A DNA stretch of 64,000 bases from Geminicoccaceae bacterium (GCA_028279345.1 JANQNY010000080.1:1-64000); one strand, 5' to 3'; positions 43,687-52,753 are shown, counted from the stretch's first letter. The notes: generated by a model not told the origin, from the letters alone. Program-made: numbers and translations.

Positions 43687-44502
43687 TCAGCTCACAGCGG
43701 CGCGCACCTGGGCGGACACCCATTCGCTCACGATCACCGTTACCAGGATGCAAAGCAGGATCAGCGTCACCTGCGGCCACGCTAGGACGTTCAAAGACGC
43801 TTGGAGCTGCAGGCCGATGCCGCCGGCGCCGACCAGGCCGAGGATGGTCGATTCGCGGATGTTGATGTCCCAGCGAAAGACGCTGATGCCGACGAAGGCG
43901 GGCAGAATCTGCGGTACAATGGCGTAGTCGACGATCTGCGCCGGCGAGGCGCCCGTCGCGCGCACGGCCTCGACCTGGCTCTCGTCGACCTCCTCGATCG
44001 CCTCGTAGAGGAGCTTGCCGATGAAGCCGATCGAGCGGAGCCCGATGGCGATGATCCCCGCCAGCACGCCCGGCCCGATGATCGCCACCAGCAAGAGCGC
44101 CCAGATCAACGAGTTGATCGAGCGCGAGGCGACGATGATGAAGAGCGCCACGGGCCGCACCAGCCAAGCGCTGGGCGTCGTGTTGCGGGCTGCCATGAAG
44201 GCGGTCGGCACCGCGAGGACGATGCCGAGCAGCGTCCCCAACGTCGCAATGTTCAAAGTGTCCCAGAGCGGCCACCACAAGCGCTCGATGTAGGACCAGC
44301 GTGGTGGCCACATGCGGTCGCCGATATCAACGGCCTGCACCGGTGCATCCCAGACAAACGCCCAGATCGTGGTCTCGGTCATCACTTGCCAGCACCAGAC
44401 GAAGAGCGCCACCGTGGCGAAGAGGAGCGCCCACCGGAGCCACTCCTCGCGGCTCGTCCGCCGGGTCCAGATGCGCGTGTCGCCACGGTCGACCGTCGGC
44501 AT
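43687..44502 (-). CDS. phnE: Phosphonate/phosphite-type ABC transporter permease, second subunit
   Basis: This 271-residue inner-membrane permease has about six helices and the coupling-helix EAA signature [51 protein letters not shown] at the C-terminal side is typical of PhnE. Its ATG shares one base with the stop of the first permease gene (TGATG). It is the last gene of the phnDCEE operon, and would pair with the first PhnE as a heterodimer. A longer in-frame extension upstream simply runs antisense-free through the other permease and is not used. Confidence 0.9.
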   Translation of the reverse strand: MPTVDRGDTRIWTRRTSREEWLRWALLFATVALFVWCWQVMTETTIWAFVWDAPVQAVDIGDRMWPPRWSYIERLWWPLWDTLNIATLGTLLGIVLAVPTAFMAARNTTPSAWLVRPVALFIIVASRSINSLIWALLLVAIIGPGVLAGIIAIGLRSIGFIGKLLYEAIEEVDESQVEAVRATGASPAQIVDYAIVPQILPAFVGISVFRWDINIRESTILGLVGAGGIGLQLQASLNVLAWPQVTLILLCILVTVIVSEWVSAQVRAAVS

Positions 44503-45305
44503 CAGTTGAGCCGCCTGCGGATCAGGCTCGAGCTGTATTCGGCCGCCATGACGATGAGGATGATGAGGAGCAGGATCGCCCCGGCACTGTCGTACTCGTA
44601 GCGGTCGATCGCCGTGTTGAGCGTGGCGCCGATGCCACCCGCGCCGACGATGCCGATCACGGCGGATTCGCGGAAGTTGATGTCGAGCCGGTAGAGCGAG
44701 AGCCCGATCAGCCGCGGCATGACCTGCGGCTGAACAGCGTAGTTGACGACCTGGCTCCACGACGCCCCTGTCGCGCGGACCGCTTCGACCTGGCGCCAAT
44801 CGATGTCCTCGATGTCCTCCGCGAGCAGCTTGGCGAGAAAGCCGATGGTCGCGAAGCTCAACGTCAAGAAGCCGGCGAACGGGCCGAAGCCGAACATCGC
44901 CACGAAGAAGATGGCGATGATGACCTCCTGGAAGGTCCGCGACAGCGTGATGATCGCGCGACACAGCAGGTAGACCGGCAGCGGCGCCAGGTTGCGGGCG
45001 GCGCCGATGCCGATCGGCACGGAGATGAGACAACCCACCACGGTCGAGGTGACCGTCATCGTCAGGCTCTCCACGAGCCCGTCCCAGATGGCGTTGCCGC
45101 GGCTGATGAAGTCGGGCGTCAGGAAGCCTTCGACGAAGCGCCAGCCGCGGTCCAGGCCGACGACGATCCGCGCCGGATCGACCGGCACGCTGGCGGCGGC
45201 GAGGATGAGGTAGACGATAGCACCGCCGTAGATCGCGAGCCGCCAGCGGTCGTTCTTGATGAGCACCGGCGGCCGGCGCCACTTGCGCGCGGCGGCCGCG
45301 CTCAC
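44502..45305 (-). CDS. phnE: Phosphonate/phosphite-type ABC transporter permease, first subunit
   Basis: This 267-residue permease has six or so membrane segments and the EAA motif in [41 protein letters not shown], then [23 protein letters not shown]. The GTG start at 45305 overlaps the phnC stop by four bases (GTGA). It is paralogous to the second permease, sharing the RATGAS and VGAGGIG blocks. Both permeases being present favours a heterodimeric channel. Confidence 0.9.
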   Translation of the reverse strand: MSAAAARKWRRPPVLIKNDRWRLAIYGGAIVYLILAAASVPVDPARIVVGLDRGWRFVEGFLTPDFISRGNAIWDGLVESLTMTVTSTVVGCLISVPIGIGAARNLAPLPVYLLCRAIITLSRTFQEVIIAIFFVAMFGFGPFAGFLTLSFATIGFLAKLLAEDIEDIDWRQVEAVRATGASWSQVVNYAVQPQVMPRLIGLSLYRLDINFRESAVIGIVGAGGIGATLNTAIDRYEYDSAGAILLLIILIVMAAEYSSSLIRRRLN

Positions 45306-46123
45306 CTGAGGCCCGCCATCCGTTCCTCGGCGCGCTCGGCCGCCTCGGCCGCGTCCTCGACGGCGGTCGCCCGCATCATCGTCCAATCCTCCTCGCCGTA
45401 GATCGTCGTCAGCACGCCGTCGTCGAGTGCTGCGGGCGGACCGTCGAACACGACCGCGCCGGCCCTGAGGCCGATGATGCGGTCGACGAACATCTGCGCC
45501 AGCATGACGTCGTGGATGTTGATGATGGCGGAGAGCTGGCGCTCCTCGCAGACGTCGCGGATGAGCCGCATGATCTGCCGCGAGGTCTTCGGGTCCAGGG
45601 ACGCCGTCGGCTCGTCGACCAGCAGAAGCTCGGGGTTCTGCTGGAGCGCGCGCGCGATGCCGACGCGTTGGCGCTGACCACCGGACAGCTCGTCGGCGCG
45701 CTTGTCGAACTGATCGCCGAGCCCCACCCGTTCCAAGAGCGCGAAGGCTTGATCGACATCGGCCTGGGGAAAGCGCCGCGTCAGGCTCTGCCAGAAGGGG
45801 ACGTAGCCGAGCCGTCCCGACAGCACGTTCTCCATCACCGTCAGCCGTTCGACCAGCGCGTACTCCTGGAAGATCATGCCCATGCGGCGACGGACGCGGC
45901 GGAGCTCTCGTCGGCCCACGCGGGCGACATCGACACCCTCGAACAGGATGCGCCCGCCAGTCGGCGGCACCAGCCGGTTGACGCAGCGGATGAGCGTCGA
46001 CTTGCCGGCGCCGGACGGGCCGATCAGGCCGATGAGCTGGCCCGGCTCGAGGACGAACGAGACCTGCCGGAGCGCGTGGTCACCGGTCCGGTAGGTCTTG
46101 TCGAGCTGCTCGATGGTGAGCAT
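45302..46123 (-). CDS. phnC: Phosphonate-type ABC transporter ATP-binding protein
   Basis: This 273-residue ATPase has Walker A GPSGAGKS, signature [16 protein letters not shown], Walker [13 protein letters not shown] and switch His in INIHDVMLA. The [30 protein letters not shown] block is characteristic of PhnC. The C-terminal 25 residues are Ala/Glu-rich and extra. It follows phnD by 36 bases and is coupled to the first permease. Confidence 0.94.
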   Translation of the reverse strand: MLTIEQLDKTYRTGDHALRQVSFVLEPGQLIGLIGPSGAGKSTLIRCVNRLVPPTGGRILFEGVDVARVGRRELRRVRRRMGMIFQEYALVERLTVMENVLSGRLGYVPFWQSLTRRFPQADVDQAFALLERVGLGDQFDKRADELSGGQRQRVGIARALQQNPELLLVDEPTASLDPKTSRQIMRLIRDVCEERQLSAIINIHDVMLAQMFVDRIIGLRAGAVVFDGPPAALDDGVLTTIYGEEDWTMMRATAVEDAAEAAERAEERMAGLR

Positions 46124-46159
46124 GGCGGACGCCGGCGCCGCTTGGGGCGCCGGCAGGCC

Positions 46160-47119
46160 TCAACGGCAAGCGTAGGTGACCTCGTTCGCCTCGTCGATTT
46201 GCCGGATGACGGCCCAGTCGTCCTTGAAGCTGATCTCGATGAACTGGTCCTCGCCGTTCTTGCCGAACTCCTCCGCCAGCGCCGAGCCTTCCCAGGGGAA
46301 GGTGAAGAACGCCTCCTTGATCTTCTCCTGGAGCTCGGGGGCAAGGTTGTAGACGACGCCATAGCCCGACGTGGGGAAGGTCTGCGAGGTGTAGAGCACC
46401 ACGAAGTCATCCGGCGCGACCACCTCGCGCTCGATCATCCGCGCCTTGACCGAGTTGGCGATGGTGGCGACCTCGTAGTCGCGGTTGGCGACGCCGAGGA
46501 TCGAGTTGTCGTGCTTGCCGGAAAACTGCACGTCGTAGTCGTCGCCGGAAGTCATCCCGAACTCCGACTTGATCAGCGCGGTGGGCGCCTTGAAGCCGCT
46601 GTTCGAGGTCTCGGAGGTGTGGGTGAGGGTGCGGCCCTTGATATCCTCGACGCTCTCGATGCCCGAGTCCGGGTAGGTGATGATCTCCATCTCATAGCCG
46701 TAGGAGCCGTCGGCGCCGGCCATCATCGCGAAGGGCCTGAAGCCCGCGCAGGCGACGGCAATCGGGTTCGAGCCGGTGTTGAAGGCGGCGACATGGAGCC
46801 GGCCCGCGCGCATCGCCTCGAGCTGGGCGGCGTTGGACTGTACCGGGAAGAACTGCACGCTCTTGCCGGTGACCTCCGCCATGTGGTCGAGGAAGCCCGC
46901 CCAGACGTCGGCGTAGACGGCCGGGTCCTCGACGGGCGTGTAGGCGAAAATCAACGTGTCGGGGTCGATCCACTCGCTCGGGTCGGTCGGGATGTCGGCG
47001 ACGAGGTCACCGTCCTCATCCGTGAAGCGCGGATCGAGCGCAAAATCTGCGGCGACAGGCGCGCTCAGCAGCACCGCGATGGCTGCGGCGACGCCGGCAA
47101 GCGGTCGAGAACAAAACAT
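46160..47119 (-). CDS. phnD: Phosphonate/phosphite-type periplasmic binding protein
   Basis: This 319-residue periplasmic receptor has a signal peptide (RPLAGVAAAIAVLLSAPVAA). The PhnD/PtxB fold is recognised by LIFAYTPVEDPAVYADVWAGFLDHMAEVTGK, AFNTGSNPIAVACAGF and HTSETSNSGFKAPTALI, the last forming the phosph(on)ate-binding loop. The first gene of the phnDCEE operon. Ligand could be phosphonate, phosphite or phosphate ester; the sequence does not decide. No C-P lyase genes are nearby. Confidence 0.93.
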   Translation of the reverse strand: MFCSRPLAGVAAAIAVLLSAPVAADFALDPRFTDEDGDLVADIPTDPSEWIDPDTLIFAYTPVEDPAVYADVWAGFLDHMAEVTGKSVQFFPVQSNAAQLEAMRAGRLHVAAFNTGSNPIAVACAGFRPFAMMAGADGSYGYEMEIITYPDSGIESVEDIKGRTLTHTSETSNSGFKAPTALIKSEFGMTSGDDYDVQFSGKHDNSILGVANRDYEVATIANSVKARMIEREVVAPDDFVVLYTSQTFPTSGYGVVYNLAPELQEKIKEAFFTFPWEGSALAEEFGKNGEDQFIEISFKDDWAVIRQIDEANEVTYACR

Positions 47120-47253
47120 GGATCGGCCCTCCGATGCGTTCGATTGCCGCGAACCTCGCGATGATCGCGGTCCCGCGGAGTGATCCGACGTTCGTAGCGT
47201 GCGCCTCCGCTAGGCGCCAGACCTTGGCGCAGGATGGCGAGCGTGATCCCTGA

Positions 47254-47622
47254 TCAGCGGCATTCGGCAGGCGCCGGGCGCGTGCAGACGTAGGCGCCGA
47301 TCGCCAGGAACAGCAGACCCACCACGACCAGAACCCAGAGCGGCAGCTCTGTTGTGAAGACGAGGATCAGGAAGCTCCCGGCCATGCCCACGGCCGAGAG
47401 CAGCTTGCCGTGCCAGGGGATGGCGCCGTGCTCTTGCCAAGCCTGGAGACTAGGGCCGAAACGTGGATGCTCGAGGAGCCAGCGGCGCGCATCGGGTGAG
47501 CCGCGCGTGAAGGCCCAAAGCGCGACGAGCAGAAACGGCACCGTCGGGACAAGGGGCATCCAGACGCCGGCGAAGGCTGCGGCCACGGTCAACCACCCGA
47601 TCGCCAACCAGAACCGCTGCAT
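47254..47622 (-). CDS. DUF454 (YbaN-type) membrane protein
   Basis: This 122-residue protein has three to four hydrophobic segments and the family signature GVWMPLVPTVPFLLVALWAFTRGSP followed by RFGPSLQAWQEHGAIPWHGKLLSA. The function is unknown. It stands alone between phnD and phoD on the same strand. The ATG is at 47622. Confidence 0.9.
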   Translation of the reverse strand: MQRFWLAIGWLTVAAAFAGVWMPLVPTVPFLLVALWAFTRGSPDARRWLLEHPRFGPSLQAWQEHGAIPWHGKLLSAVGMAGSFLILVFTTELPLWVLVVVGLLFLAIGAYVCTRPAPAECR

Positions 47623-47710
47623 CGTGCCACTCCGCCACTAGGCGCGTGGTGGCAGAGACGCTGCGTGGGATCAAGCACGGGCGCCGCAGCACCGCGCTCG
47701 TCCCTCGTCG

Positions 47711-49273
47711 TCAAGCTTCGGGCGTCAGCTCCTGGGTGAAGAGGGTTGCGCCATCCAGGTCCTTGAGCGTCACGGTCATCACCTCCGTCTCGCCGTCGAT
47801 GTCGACCTGCCCGAAGAACTGCATTCCGGCGCTCGGCGGCAGGTTGCGCTGCCCCTCCTCAGGCGCCTTCACGAACACGACCTCGGGGCCGAAGGTGTTG
47901 TCGAGGTCGTTCGGCCCGAACGTGCCCGCGTTGAGCGGACCCGAGACAAACTCCCAGAAGGGCTTGAACGCCTGGTATTGCGCGTTTGCCGGGTCGTAAC
48001 GATGGGCGGCGGTGTAGTGGACGTCGGCGGTGAGCCAGACGACGTTCTTGATGTCCTGGTCGCGGATGAAGGTGAGGAGCTCGGCGAACTCGAGCTCGCG
48101 GCCGAGCGGCGGGCCGTCGCCATTGGCGCCGTTCTCAAAGGCCGTCTCGCCGTCGCGGACGACGAGGCCGAGGGGCATGTCCGAGGCGATGACTTTCCAG
48201 GTCGCATCGGAGTTCCAGAGGCTCCGCTTGAGCCAGTCGAGCTGCTCGCGGCCGAGCAGCGCCGTCTCGGGGCCCATCTCGGGCTGGTCGTTCGCCGTGT
48301 TGGGGCCGCGGTAGCTGCGCTTGTCGATGCGGAAGATCTCGAGCGACGGCCCCCAGCCGAACCGCTGATAGAGCCGGTCGACCTCGCCGGCGCCGGCCGG
48401 TCGGACCGGCATGTATTCGAGAAACGCGCGGCTGCCGCGCGCCGCCAGGAGCGCCACCGACCGTTCCTTGTAGCGGTCGTCCTCCAGGATCTCGGTCGGA
48501 TACCAGTTGTTGGTGACCTCGTGGTCGTCCCACTGCGCGAACATCGGCACCTCGGCGTTGAAGGCGCGCAGATTGTCGTCCATCAGGTTGTACGCGTAGT
48601 TCATGCGGAACTCGTCGAGGGTCTCGGCGACCTTGGCCTTCTCCTCGATGATGATGTTCTTCCAGAGCGTGCCGTCGGGCTGCTCCTTTTCCGCCTCGAT
48701 CGGGTTGTCGGCGTAGATCGTGTCGCCCGAGTGGATGAAGAATTCGGGCTCGACCTGGCGCATCGCCTCATAGATGCGCATGCCGCCGAAGTCCGGGTTG
48801 ATGCCCCAGCCCTGGCCCGCCGTGTCGCCCGACCAGACGAAACGGATGTCGCGCCGGGTCGCTGGTGGCGTGCGGAAACGTGCAACGACCGGTTCACTGG
48901 CGACGTTGACGTCGCCGAGGTCGGTGCAGCCGACCCGGCAGAAAACGTGCTGGTCGGCCGGCAGACCCTGGAGATCGAGCTTCGCCGTGAAACCGGTGTC
49001 CTCGAGCGCCGCGGGGCCGGGGACGATATGGCTGTCCGCGAAGCTCTCCGTCGTCGCCCACTCGACCATCATGCGGCCGGGCCGGTTGGCGCGCGTCCAG
49101 ATGATGGCGCGATCGCCCGCCAGGTCGCCCATCTGTACGCCATAGGGCAGTGCGATGCGCTGCCGCAGCACCGTCGTCTGCGCCACCGCCAGCTTCGGCG
49201 CCAGGGCCGCTGCGAGCCCGCTCGCCGCCGAGGCGCGCATCAACGATCGCCGGCTCCAGGTCCAACGCGTCAT
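47711..49273 (-). CDS. phoD: PhoD-type alkaline phosphatase D, Tat-exported
   Basis: This 520-residue phosphodiesterase/phosphomonoesterase is exported by the Tat pathway: SRRSLMRAS is followed by a hydrophobic stretch. Domain order fits PhoD: an N-terminal Fn3-like part (VMVEWATTES), then the metallophosphatase core with FVWSGDTAGQG, FFIHSGDTIYADNPI, WDDHEVTNNWYPTE and WLTADVHYTAAHRYD. These supply the Fe/Ca ligands. Start MTRWTW at 49273 is preferred because GGGAGA lies eight bases upstream; MGEPG at 49288 is the alternative. Near the phn transporter, so likely a phosphorus-starvation gene. Confidence 0.93.
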   Translation of the reverse strand: MTRWTWSRRSLMRASAASGLAAALAPKLAVAQTTVLRQRIALPYGVQMGDLAGDRAIIWTRANRPGRMMVEWATTESFADSHIVPGPAALEDTGFTAKLDLQGLPADQHVFCRVGCTDLGDVNVASEPVVARFRTPPATRRDIRFVWSGDTAGQGWGINPDFGGMRIYEAMRQVEPEFFIHSGDTIYADNPIEAEKEQPDGTLWKNIIIEEKAKVAETLDEFRMNYAYNLMDDNLRAFNAEVPMFAQWDDHEVTNNWYPTEILEDDRYKERSVALLAARGSRAFLEYMPVRPAGAGEVDRLYQRFGWGPSLEIFRIDKRSYRGPNTANDQPEMGPETALLGREQLDWLKRSLWNSDATWKVIASDMPLGLVVRDGETAFENGANGDGPPLGRELEFAELLTFIRDQDIKNVVWLTADVHYTAAHRYDPANAQYQAFKPFWEFVSGPLNAGTFGPNDLDNTFGPEVVFVKAPEEGQRNLPPSAGMQFFGQVDIDGETEVMTVTLKDLDGATLFTQELTPEA

Positions 49274-49370
49274 CCCAGGTTCTCCCATCCCAATGCAACC
49301 CGAAGGCGTTCATGCCGTCGGACTGTGAGCGGCTCGTGACAGACGGCGCCGAGCACCGCGGACTAGAGCC

Positions 49371-49799
49371 TCAGCCCAGCCGATCGAGGAGCTTGAGCGT
49401 CCGGCTGTCGGGCGCGCCGTCGAAAAACCGGTCGAGCGCAGCGATGAACGGCGCCGGCTCGTCCGCGACTTCGGCAAAGAGCGTCATCGACGAGCGAAGC
49501 TTGATCGCATCGATCGGGCCGAAGACGGTCTCGGCATCGCCGGGTGCGGCGGCGGCCAGACGCGTCGCTTCGACCAGCCGGGCGCCGAGCGTGGGATGGG
49601 CCAGAAAGGCGCGCGCCTCCTCGCCGGAGCGGATGGCGTAGCGCTGCGCCGTGGCGCTCGAGCCGAGCCCGTCGAGCTGCGGGAACACGAACCACATCCA
49701 GTGGCTGCGCTTCTGGCCAGCGCCTAGCTCGGCCGTGACGCGCTCCCACACCGGGTCTTGGGCGACAACGAAACGTTCGAGCTCGAACGGGTCAGTCAT
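49371..49799 (-). CDS. DUF1810 family protein, first copy
   Basis: This 142-residue protein is a full DUF1810: FELERFVVAQDPVWERVTAELGAGQKRSHWMWFVFPQLDGLGSSATAQRYAI, then HPTLGARLVEAT and FGPIDAIKLRSSMTLFAEV. Its ATG overlaps the stop of the second DUF1810 gene (ATGA). This copy keeps the canonical HWMWFVFPQ. The family is related to NADAR-type ADP-ribose-linked or calpastatin-annotated proteins, but the activity is not established. Confidence 0.92.
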   Translation of the reverse strand: MTDPFELERFVVAQDPVWERVTAELGAGQKRSHWMWFVFPQLDGLGSSATAQRYAIRSGEEARAFLAHPTLGARLVEATRLAAAAPGDAETVFGPIDAIKLRSSMTLFAEVADEPAPFIAALDRFFDGAPDSRTLKLLDRLG

Positions 49800-50251
49800 T
49801 GGCCGCTCACGTTAGGCACCCGCGAGCGCACCAACTGCTCCGTGCGCGGGTCGCCCCGCCCCTCGAAGAGGTTCTCGAGCACGGCGCGGTAGGCGGCGGG
49901 CTCTGGGGCAATACCCGCAAAGAGTGTCATCGACGCGCGCAGATTGTTCGCCTCGCGCCAGCCGAAGGCGCGGCGCGGGTGATGCGGGATAGCGGCCGCC
50001 AAGCCCGCCGCCTCGACCAGCCTCGCTCCCAACAGCTCGTGCACCAAGAAGGCGTCCGCCTCCTCCATCGACCGGATCGAGAAGCGTTGGGCGAGCACGC
50101 CGCTGCCGGCGCCCGCATAGGGCGGGAAAACGATGCAAACCCAGTTGGTGCGACGACGCCCTGCCTTCAGTTCGGCCACCGCCTCGGGCCAGGCCGGTGT
50201 CTGGGCGCTGACGAAACGGTTGAGATCGAAGCGGTCGTCCACGGCGCTCAC
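49796..50251 (-). CDS. DUF1810 family protein, diverged second copy
   Basis: A 151-residue paralogue of the adjacent DUF1810 protein. The order of blocks is the same (FDLNRFVSAQTPAWPEAVAELKAGRRRTNWVCIVFPPYAGAGSGVLAQRFSI, ELLGARLVEAAGLAA, NLRASMTLFAGIAPEPAAY), but the signature HWMWFVFPQ has become NWVCIVFPP. GTG start at 50251 overlaps the SDR stop (GTGA) and its stop overlaps the other copy's start (ATGA), so SDR and both copies are one operon. It looks like a tandem duplication that has drifted in function. Confidence 0.88.
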   Translation of the reverse strand: MSAVDDRFDLNRFVSAQTPAWPEAVAELKAGRRRTNWVCIVFPPYAGAGSGVLAQRFSIRSMEEADAFLVHELLGARLVEAAGLAAAIPHHPRRAFGWREANNLRASMTLFAGIAPEPAAYRAVLENLFEGRGDPRTEQLVRSRVPNVSGQ

Positions 50252-51018
50252 CCGGTCACGACCACGCCGCCATCCACCACCAGCGCCTGACCGGTCATCA
50301 TCCGCGACGCGTCGGAGGCAAGGAACAGACAGGGCTCGACCATGTCGACCGGCTGGAGCTTCTGAGGGATGCACTGCCGCTCGAGATGTGCCGCCACCGC
50401 CTCCTCGCTGGCCCAGAGCTCGAGCTGGCGTTCGGTCATCACCCAACCCGGCATCAGCGCGTTGACCCTTATGCCGTCGGGGCCGAGCTCGCGCGCAAGG
50501 CCGCGGGTGAGCCCGGTAATGCCGGCTTTGGCAGCGACATAGGCGGGAAAGCCGCTCTCACCCATCATGTAGGCGATCGAGGAGAGGTTCACGATCGCGC
50601 CCCTGCCGGCAGCGCGCATGTCGGGAGCCGCATGGCGGACGGTCAGGTAGTGCGGCCGCAGGTTGATCGCGAGCGATTGATCCCACTCCTCATGGCCCCA
50701 TTCGTGGAGGCCGTGGCGGGTGTCGCGGGCGGCGTTGTTGACCAGCACCTCGATCGGCCCGTGCTGCGCCTTTGCCTCGTCCATCGCCGCAGTCAGCGCG
50801 GTCGGCTCGCGGAGGTCGCAGGCGATGAAGAGCGCACGCCGCCCCGTTCGCGCCTCGATCTCGTCGACCAGCGCACCCGCATCGGACCGCTGGACGAACG
50901 CCACCTTGGCGCCTTGGCGCAGGAACCCCTCGGTCAGCGCCGCCCCGATCCCCGAGCCGCCGCCCGTCAGGAAGACGCTCTTGTCCGTGAGGTCGTGATA
51001 GGTGCTGTTGAGCTGCAT
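50248..51018 (-). CDS. Short-chain dehydrogenase/reductase
   Basis: This 256-residue NAD(P)-dependent oxidoreductase has the cofactor motif TGGGSGIG, NNAA in VLVNNAARDT, the catalytic Ser in VNLSSIAYMMG and YxxxK in YVAAKAGIT. GWVMTERQ and the C-terminal GQALVVDGGVVVTG are typical of classical SDRs acting on sugars or secondary alcohols. Start MQLNSTYHDL at 51018. It heads the operon with the two DUF1810 genes. The substrate is unknown. Confidence 0.93.
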   Translation of the reverse strand: MQLNSTYHDLTDKSVFLTGGGSGIGAALTEGFLRQGAKVAFVQRSDAGALVDEIEARTGRRALFIACDLREPTALTAAMDEAKAQHGPIEVLVNNAARDTRHGLHEWGHEEWDQSLAINLRPHYLTVRHAAPDMRAAGRGAIVNLSSIAYMMGESGFPAYVAAKAGITGLTRGLARELGPDGIRVNALMPGWVMTERQLELWASEEAVAAHLERQCIPQKLQPVDMVEPCLFLASDASRMMTGQALVVDGGVVVTG

Positions 51019-51138
51019 CGTTCTTGCCGTGCTCCCTGGCGAGCGCATCCGCATCCCTCATGCCGGACCACGCGGCGGTGGTCGAGGACGCGGATCGTCG
51101 GAAGCTGAGAGCGGAAAGGCCTGGCGCTGGCGGGCCGC

Positions 51139-51582
51139 CTAACCGGCGAGAAGTGCGCGGACTTCGGTCAGTGTGTCGAAACCGATGTGGTTGTCATAGA
51201 CGAACAAGGCCAGTGTGAGCAGCGCCGCCCAAAGAATGCTCGCCAACGAGCCGATCAGAAAGTATTCGGCGTTCAGTTGCTTGTCGAGCTCCTTGTAGCG
51301 AGCGACGGTCTTGAGCGCAATGACGCCGGCAACGACTTCCCAGCGCGCCGTGAGGATGCCGATCAGGATGAGCGATCGCTCGAGGATACCGATCGAACGC
51401 CCGGCAGCGAGAGCATTCTGCTCATCGGCTGCCACGGGTGCTGAGGCTTCGACCGATGGGCGCGGCGCGGCCGGCGCGCCGCTGGCCCTGAGGACGGCGC
51501 GGCAGAAGGCGTTGCCGCCCCACCACAGCAACGGGACGAACAGGAGATAGCCTGCGATCGTGGCGACGAACTCCCAGCTCAC
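51139..51582 (-). CDS. SatD-associated membrane protein (DUF3307 C-terminus-like)
   Basis: This 147-residue protein has an N-terminal transmembrane helix (FVATIAGYLLFVPLLWWGG) and two further hydrophobic segments. The central block GRSIGILERSLILIGILTARWEVVAGVIALKTVARYKELDKQLNAEYFLIGSLASILWA resembles the C-terminal end of DUF3307 proteins, which are commonly encoded beside SatD. Start overlaps the satD stop (ATGA). Function is unknown; it is probably the membrane partner of the SatD-family protein. Confidence 0.75.
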   Translation of the reverse strand: MSWEFVATIAGYLLFVPLLWWGGNAFCRAVLRASGAPAAPRPSVEASAPVAADEQNALAAGRSIGILERSLILIGILTARWEVVAGVIALKTVARYKELDKQLNAEYFLIGSLASILWAALLTLALFVYDNHIGFDTLTEVRALLAG

Positions 51583-52250
51583 GGCGTGCCGCGCTTTTCG
51601 TCGAGGGCCGTCAGTGTCGCCCGGATCGTCTCGATCTGCCGCTCGTACAAATGCCGATGCCCCGCCCGAAGGACGTTATAGAGATTGCGCTCCGAGACCC
51701 CGATCCGATGCGCGAGGTCGGCATAGGTCTGCTCGCCTTTCTCGAACGTCTTGATGAAGTAATCACGCTGGGTGTCCGTCCACAGCTCTTCGACATAGCT
51801 CATCGTGTAGCCGAGCGTGTTGAGCGCTGCTTGGGTAGTGGGCGCGGCCGGGAGCGAGAAGCGATAGGCGCTCGGATCCTGCTTGTCGTTCAGCAGCGTT
51901 CGGGCTTCCGACAGGCCCGTCCCCATCATGTTCCAGGCGCGGTTCGGGTTCACCTCGGTTTCGAGCACAGCTCGACCGACGATGAAGCGGCAGTCGATCG
52001 ACCGCTCCAGGAAGTAAAGACGCATCGTGTGCACGAGGTCGAAGGCAGCTGATAGATCCTGCGCGAGACCTTGGAATTCGTCGCCCAGGGTGATGGTGAG
52101 CGGCGAGACGATGGTCGCGCGGTGCTCTCGGTTGAAAACCTCGATCGCGTCGTTGAATACACGATGCAATAGGGGCGTGGACCGGGCCGACCGGCTCTTC
52201 ACGAGATCGCCCATGAGGACGGCGACGCGATGCACTCGGCTGGCGACCAT
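51579..52250 (-). CDS. SatD-family protein with C-terminal HTH
   Basis: This 223-residue protein belongs to the SatD family: MGDLVKSR near the N-terminus, TITLGDEFQGLAQ in the middle and CRFIVGRAVLET. The C-terminal part has an HTH (TYADLAHRIGVSERNLYNVLRAG), suggesting DNA binding. The SatD family was named for an acid-tolerance operon in streptococci; its biochemical role is unclear. The downstream gene overlaps by four bases. The AT-rich upstream region contains several TTCATR-type half sites, which could be an autoregulatory operator. Confidence 0.85.
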   Translation of the reverse strand: MVASRVHRVAVLMGDLVKSRSARSTPLLHRVFNDAIEVFNREHRATIVSPLTITLGDEFQGLAQDLSAAFDLVHTMRLYFLERSIDCRFIVGRAVLETEVNPNRAWNMMGTGLSEARTLLNDKQDPSAYRFSLPAAPTTQAALNTLGYTMSYVEELWTDTQRDYFIKTFEKGEQTYADLAHRIGVSERNLYNVLRAGHRHLYERQIETIRATLTALDEKRGTP

Positions 52251-52508
52251 CAGGGCCTCCGGCTGCGTGACGCACGATCATATGCACCCGATGTGGTTCA
52301 TGCAAGTCTATATGAACTCTTTTCGATTCACTAATATTACCCTGATGCTCTTTAGATTCATATCTGTCCTCATGAACGTGTAGCGCCTCGAGCATGTCGG
52401 CACCGCCGCCCTCGACCGGCCACAGTCGGCGTGCATCCGGCAGCGCGGGGCGCTATTGTTGTGAGCTCAAGGAGCCCAAGGATCACAGACCCGGGGGAGG
52501 GTGCGGAC
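52251..52508. promoter_or_regulatory. AT-rich divergent region with repeated GTTCATG half sites
   Basis: The 258 bases upstream of satD include an AT-rich stretch (about 52295-52380). It holds GTTCATG (52296-52302), TATGAAC (52311-52317), ATTCATA (within 52356-52362) and CATGAAC (52371-52377). The outermost two are perfect inverted repeats of each other. Spacing and AT-content suggest multiple binding sites for a regulator, perhaps the SatD-family HTH protein. No gene is supportable here. Confidence 0.45.
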
Positions 52509-52748
52509 ATGTCCAACGTTTCCGAGATGATCGAAGAGTTGAAGCGCAAGCGCGACGAGTTGCGGCTGCAGATGAACCTGGCCAGCAAGGATGCGGAACA
52601 GCAGTGGCACGAGTTCTCAGCCGAATGGGACAAGTTCCTCGAGCAGACTCAATTCGAGAAGAGCCGCGAGGAAGTCGGCGAAGCCGCCCGCGAACTGGGC
52701 CACAAGCTGAAGGACGCCTACGACCGCTTCAAGAACCGAAACGCCTGA
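52509..52748 (+). CDS. Small coiled-coil protein of unknown function
   Basis: This 79-residue, highly charged protein is predicted helical throughout (VSEMIEELKRKRDELRLQMNLASKDAEQQWHEFSAEWDKFLEQ). It has two aromatic-rich repeats (WHEFSAEWDKFLEQ, YDRFKNRNA). The ATG is preceded by GGGGGAGGG. No signal or membrane segment is present. Similar small helical proteins in other alphaproteobacteria are uncharacterised; a stress or DNA/membrane-associated role is possible. Divergent from satD. Confidence 0.75.
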   Translation: MSNVSEMIEELKRKRDELRLQMNLASKDAEQQWHEFSAEWDKFLEQTQFEKSREEVGEAARELGHKLKDAYDRFKNRNA

Positions 52749-52753
52749 CACGC

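Noticed and set aside
43687..45282. 531-residue fusion of the two phosphonate permeases
   Set aside because: The upstream part of this frame is out of frame with the first PhnE, whose own frame has the motifs; the true second permease starts at 44502 with a TGATG overlap.
45512..49339. Long plus-strand frames (550 and 453 codons) opposite phnC-phnD and phoD
   Set aside because: Antisense shadows of genes with clear family motifs.
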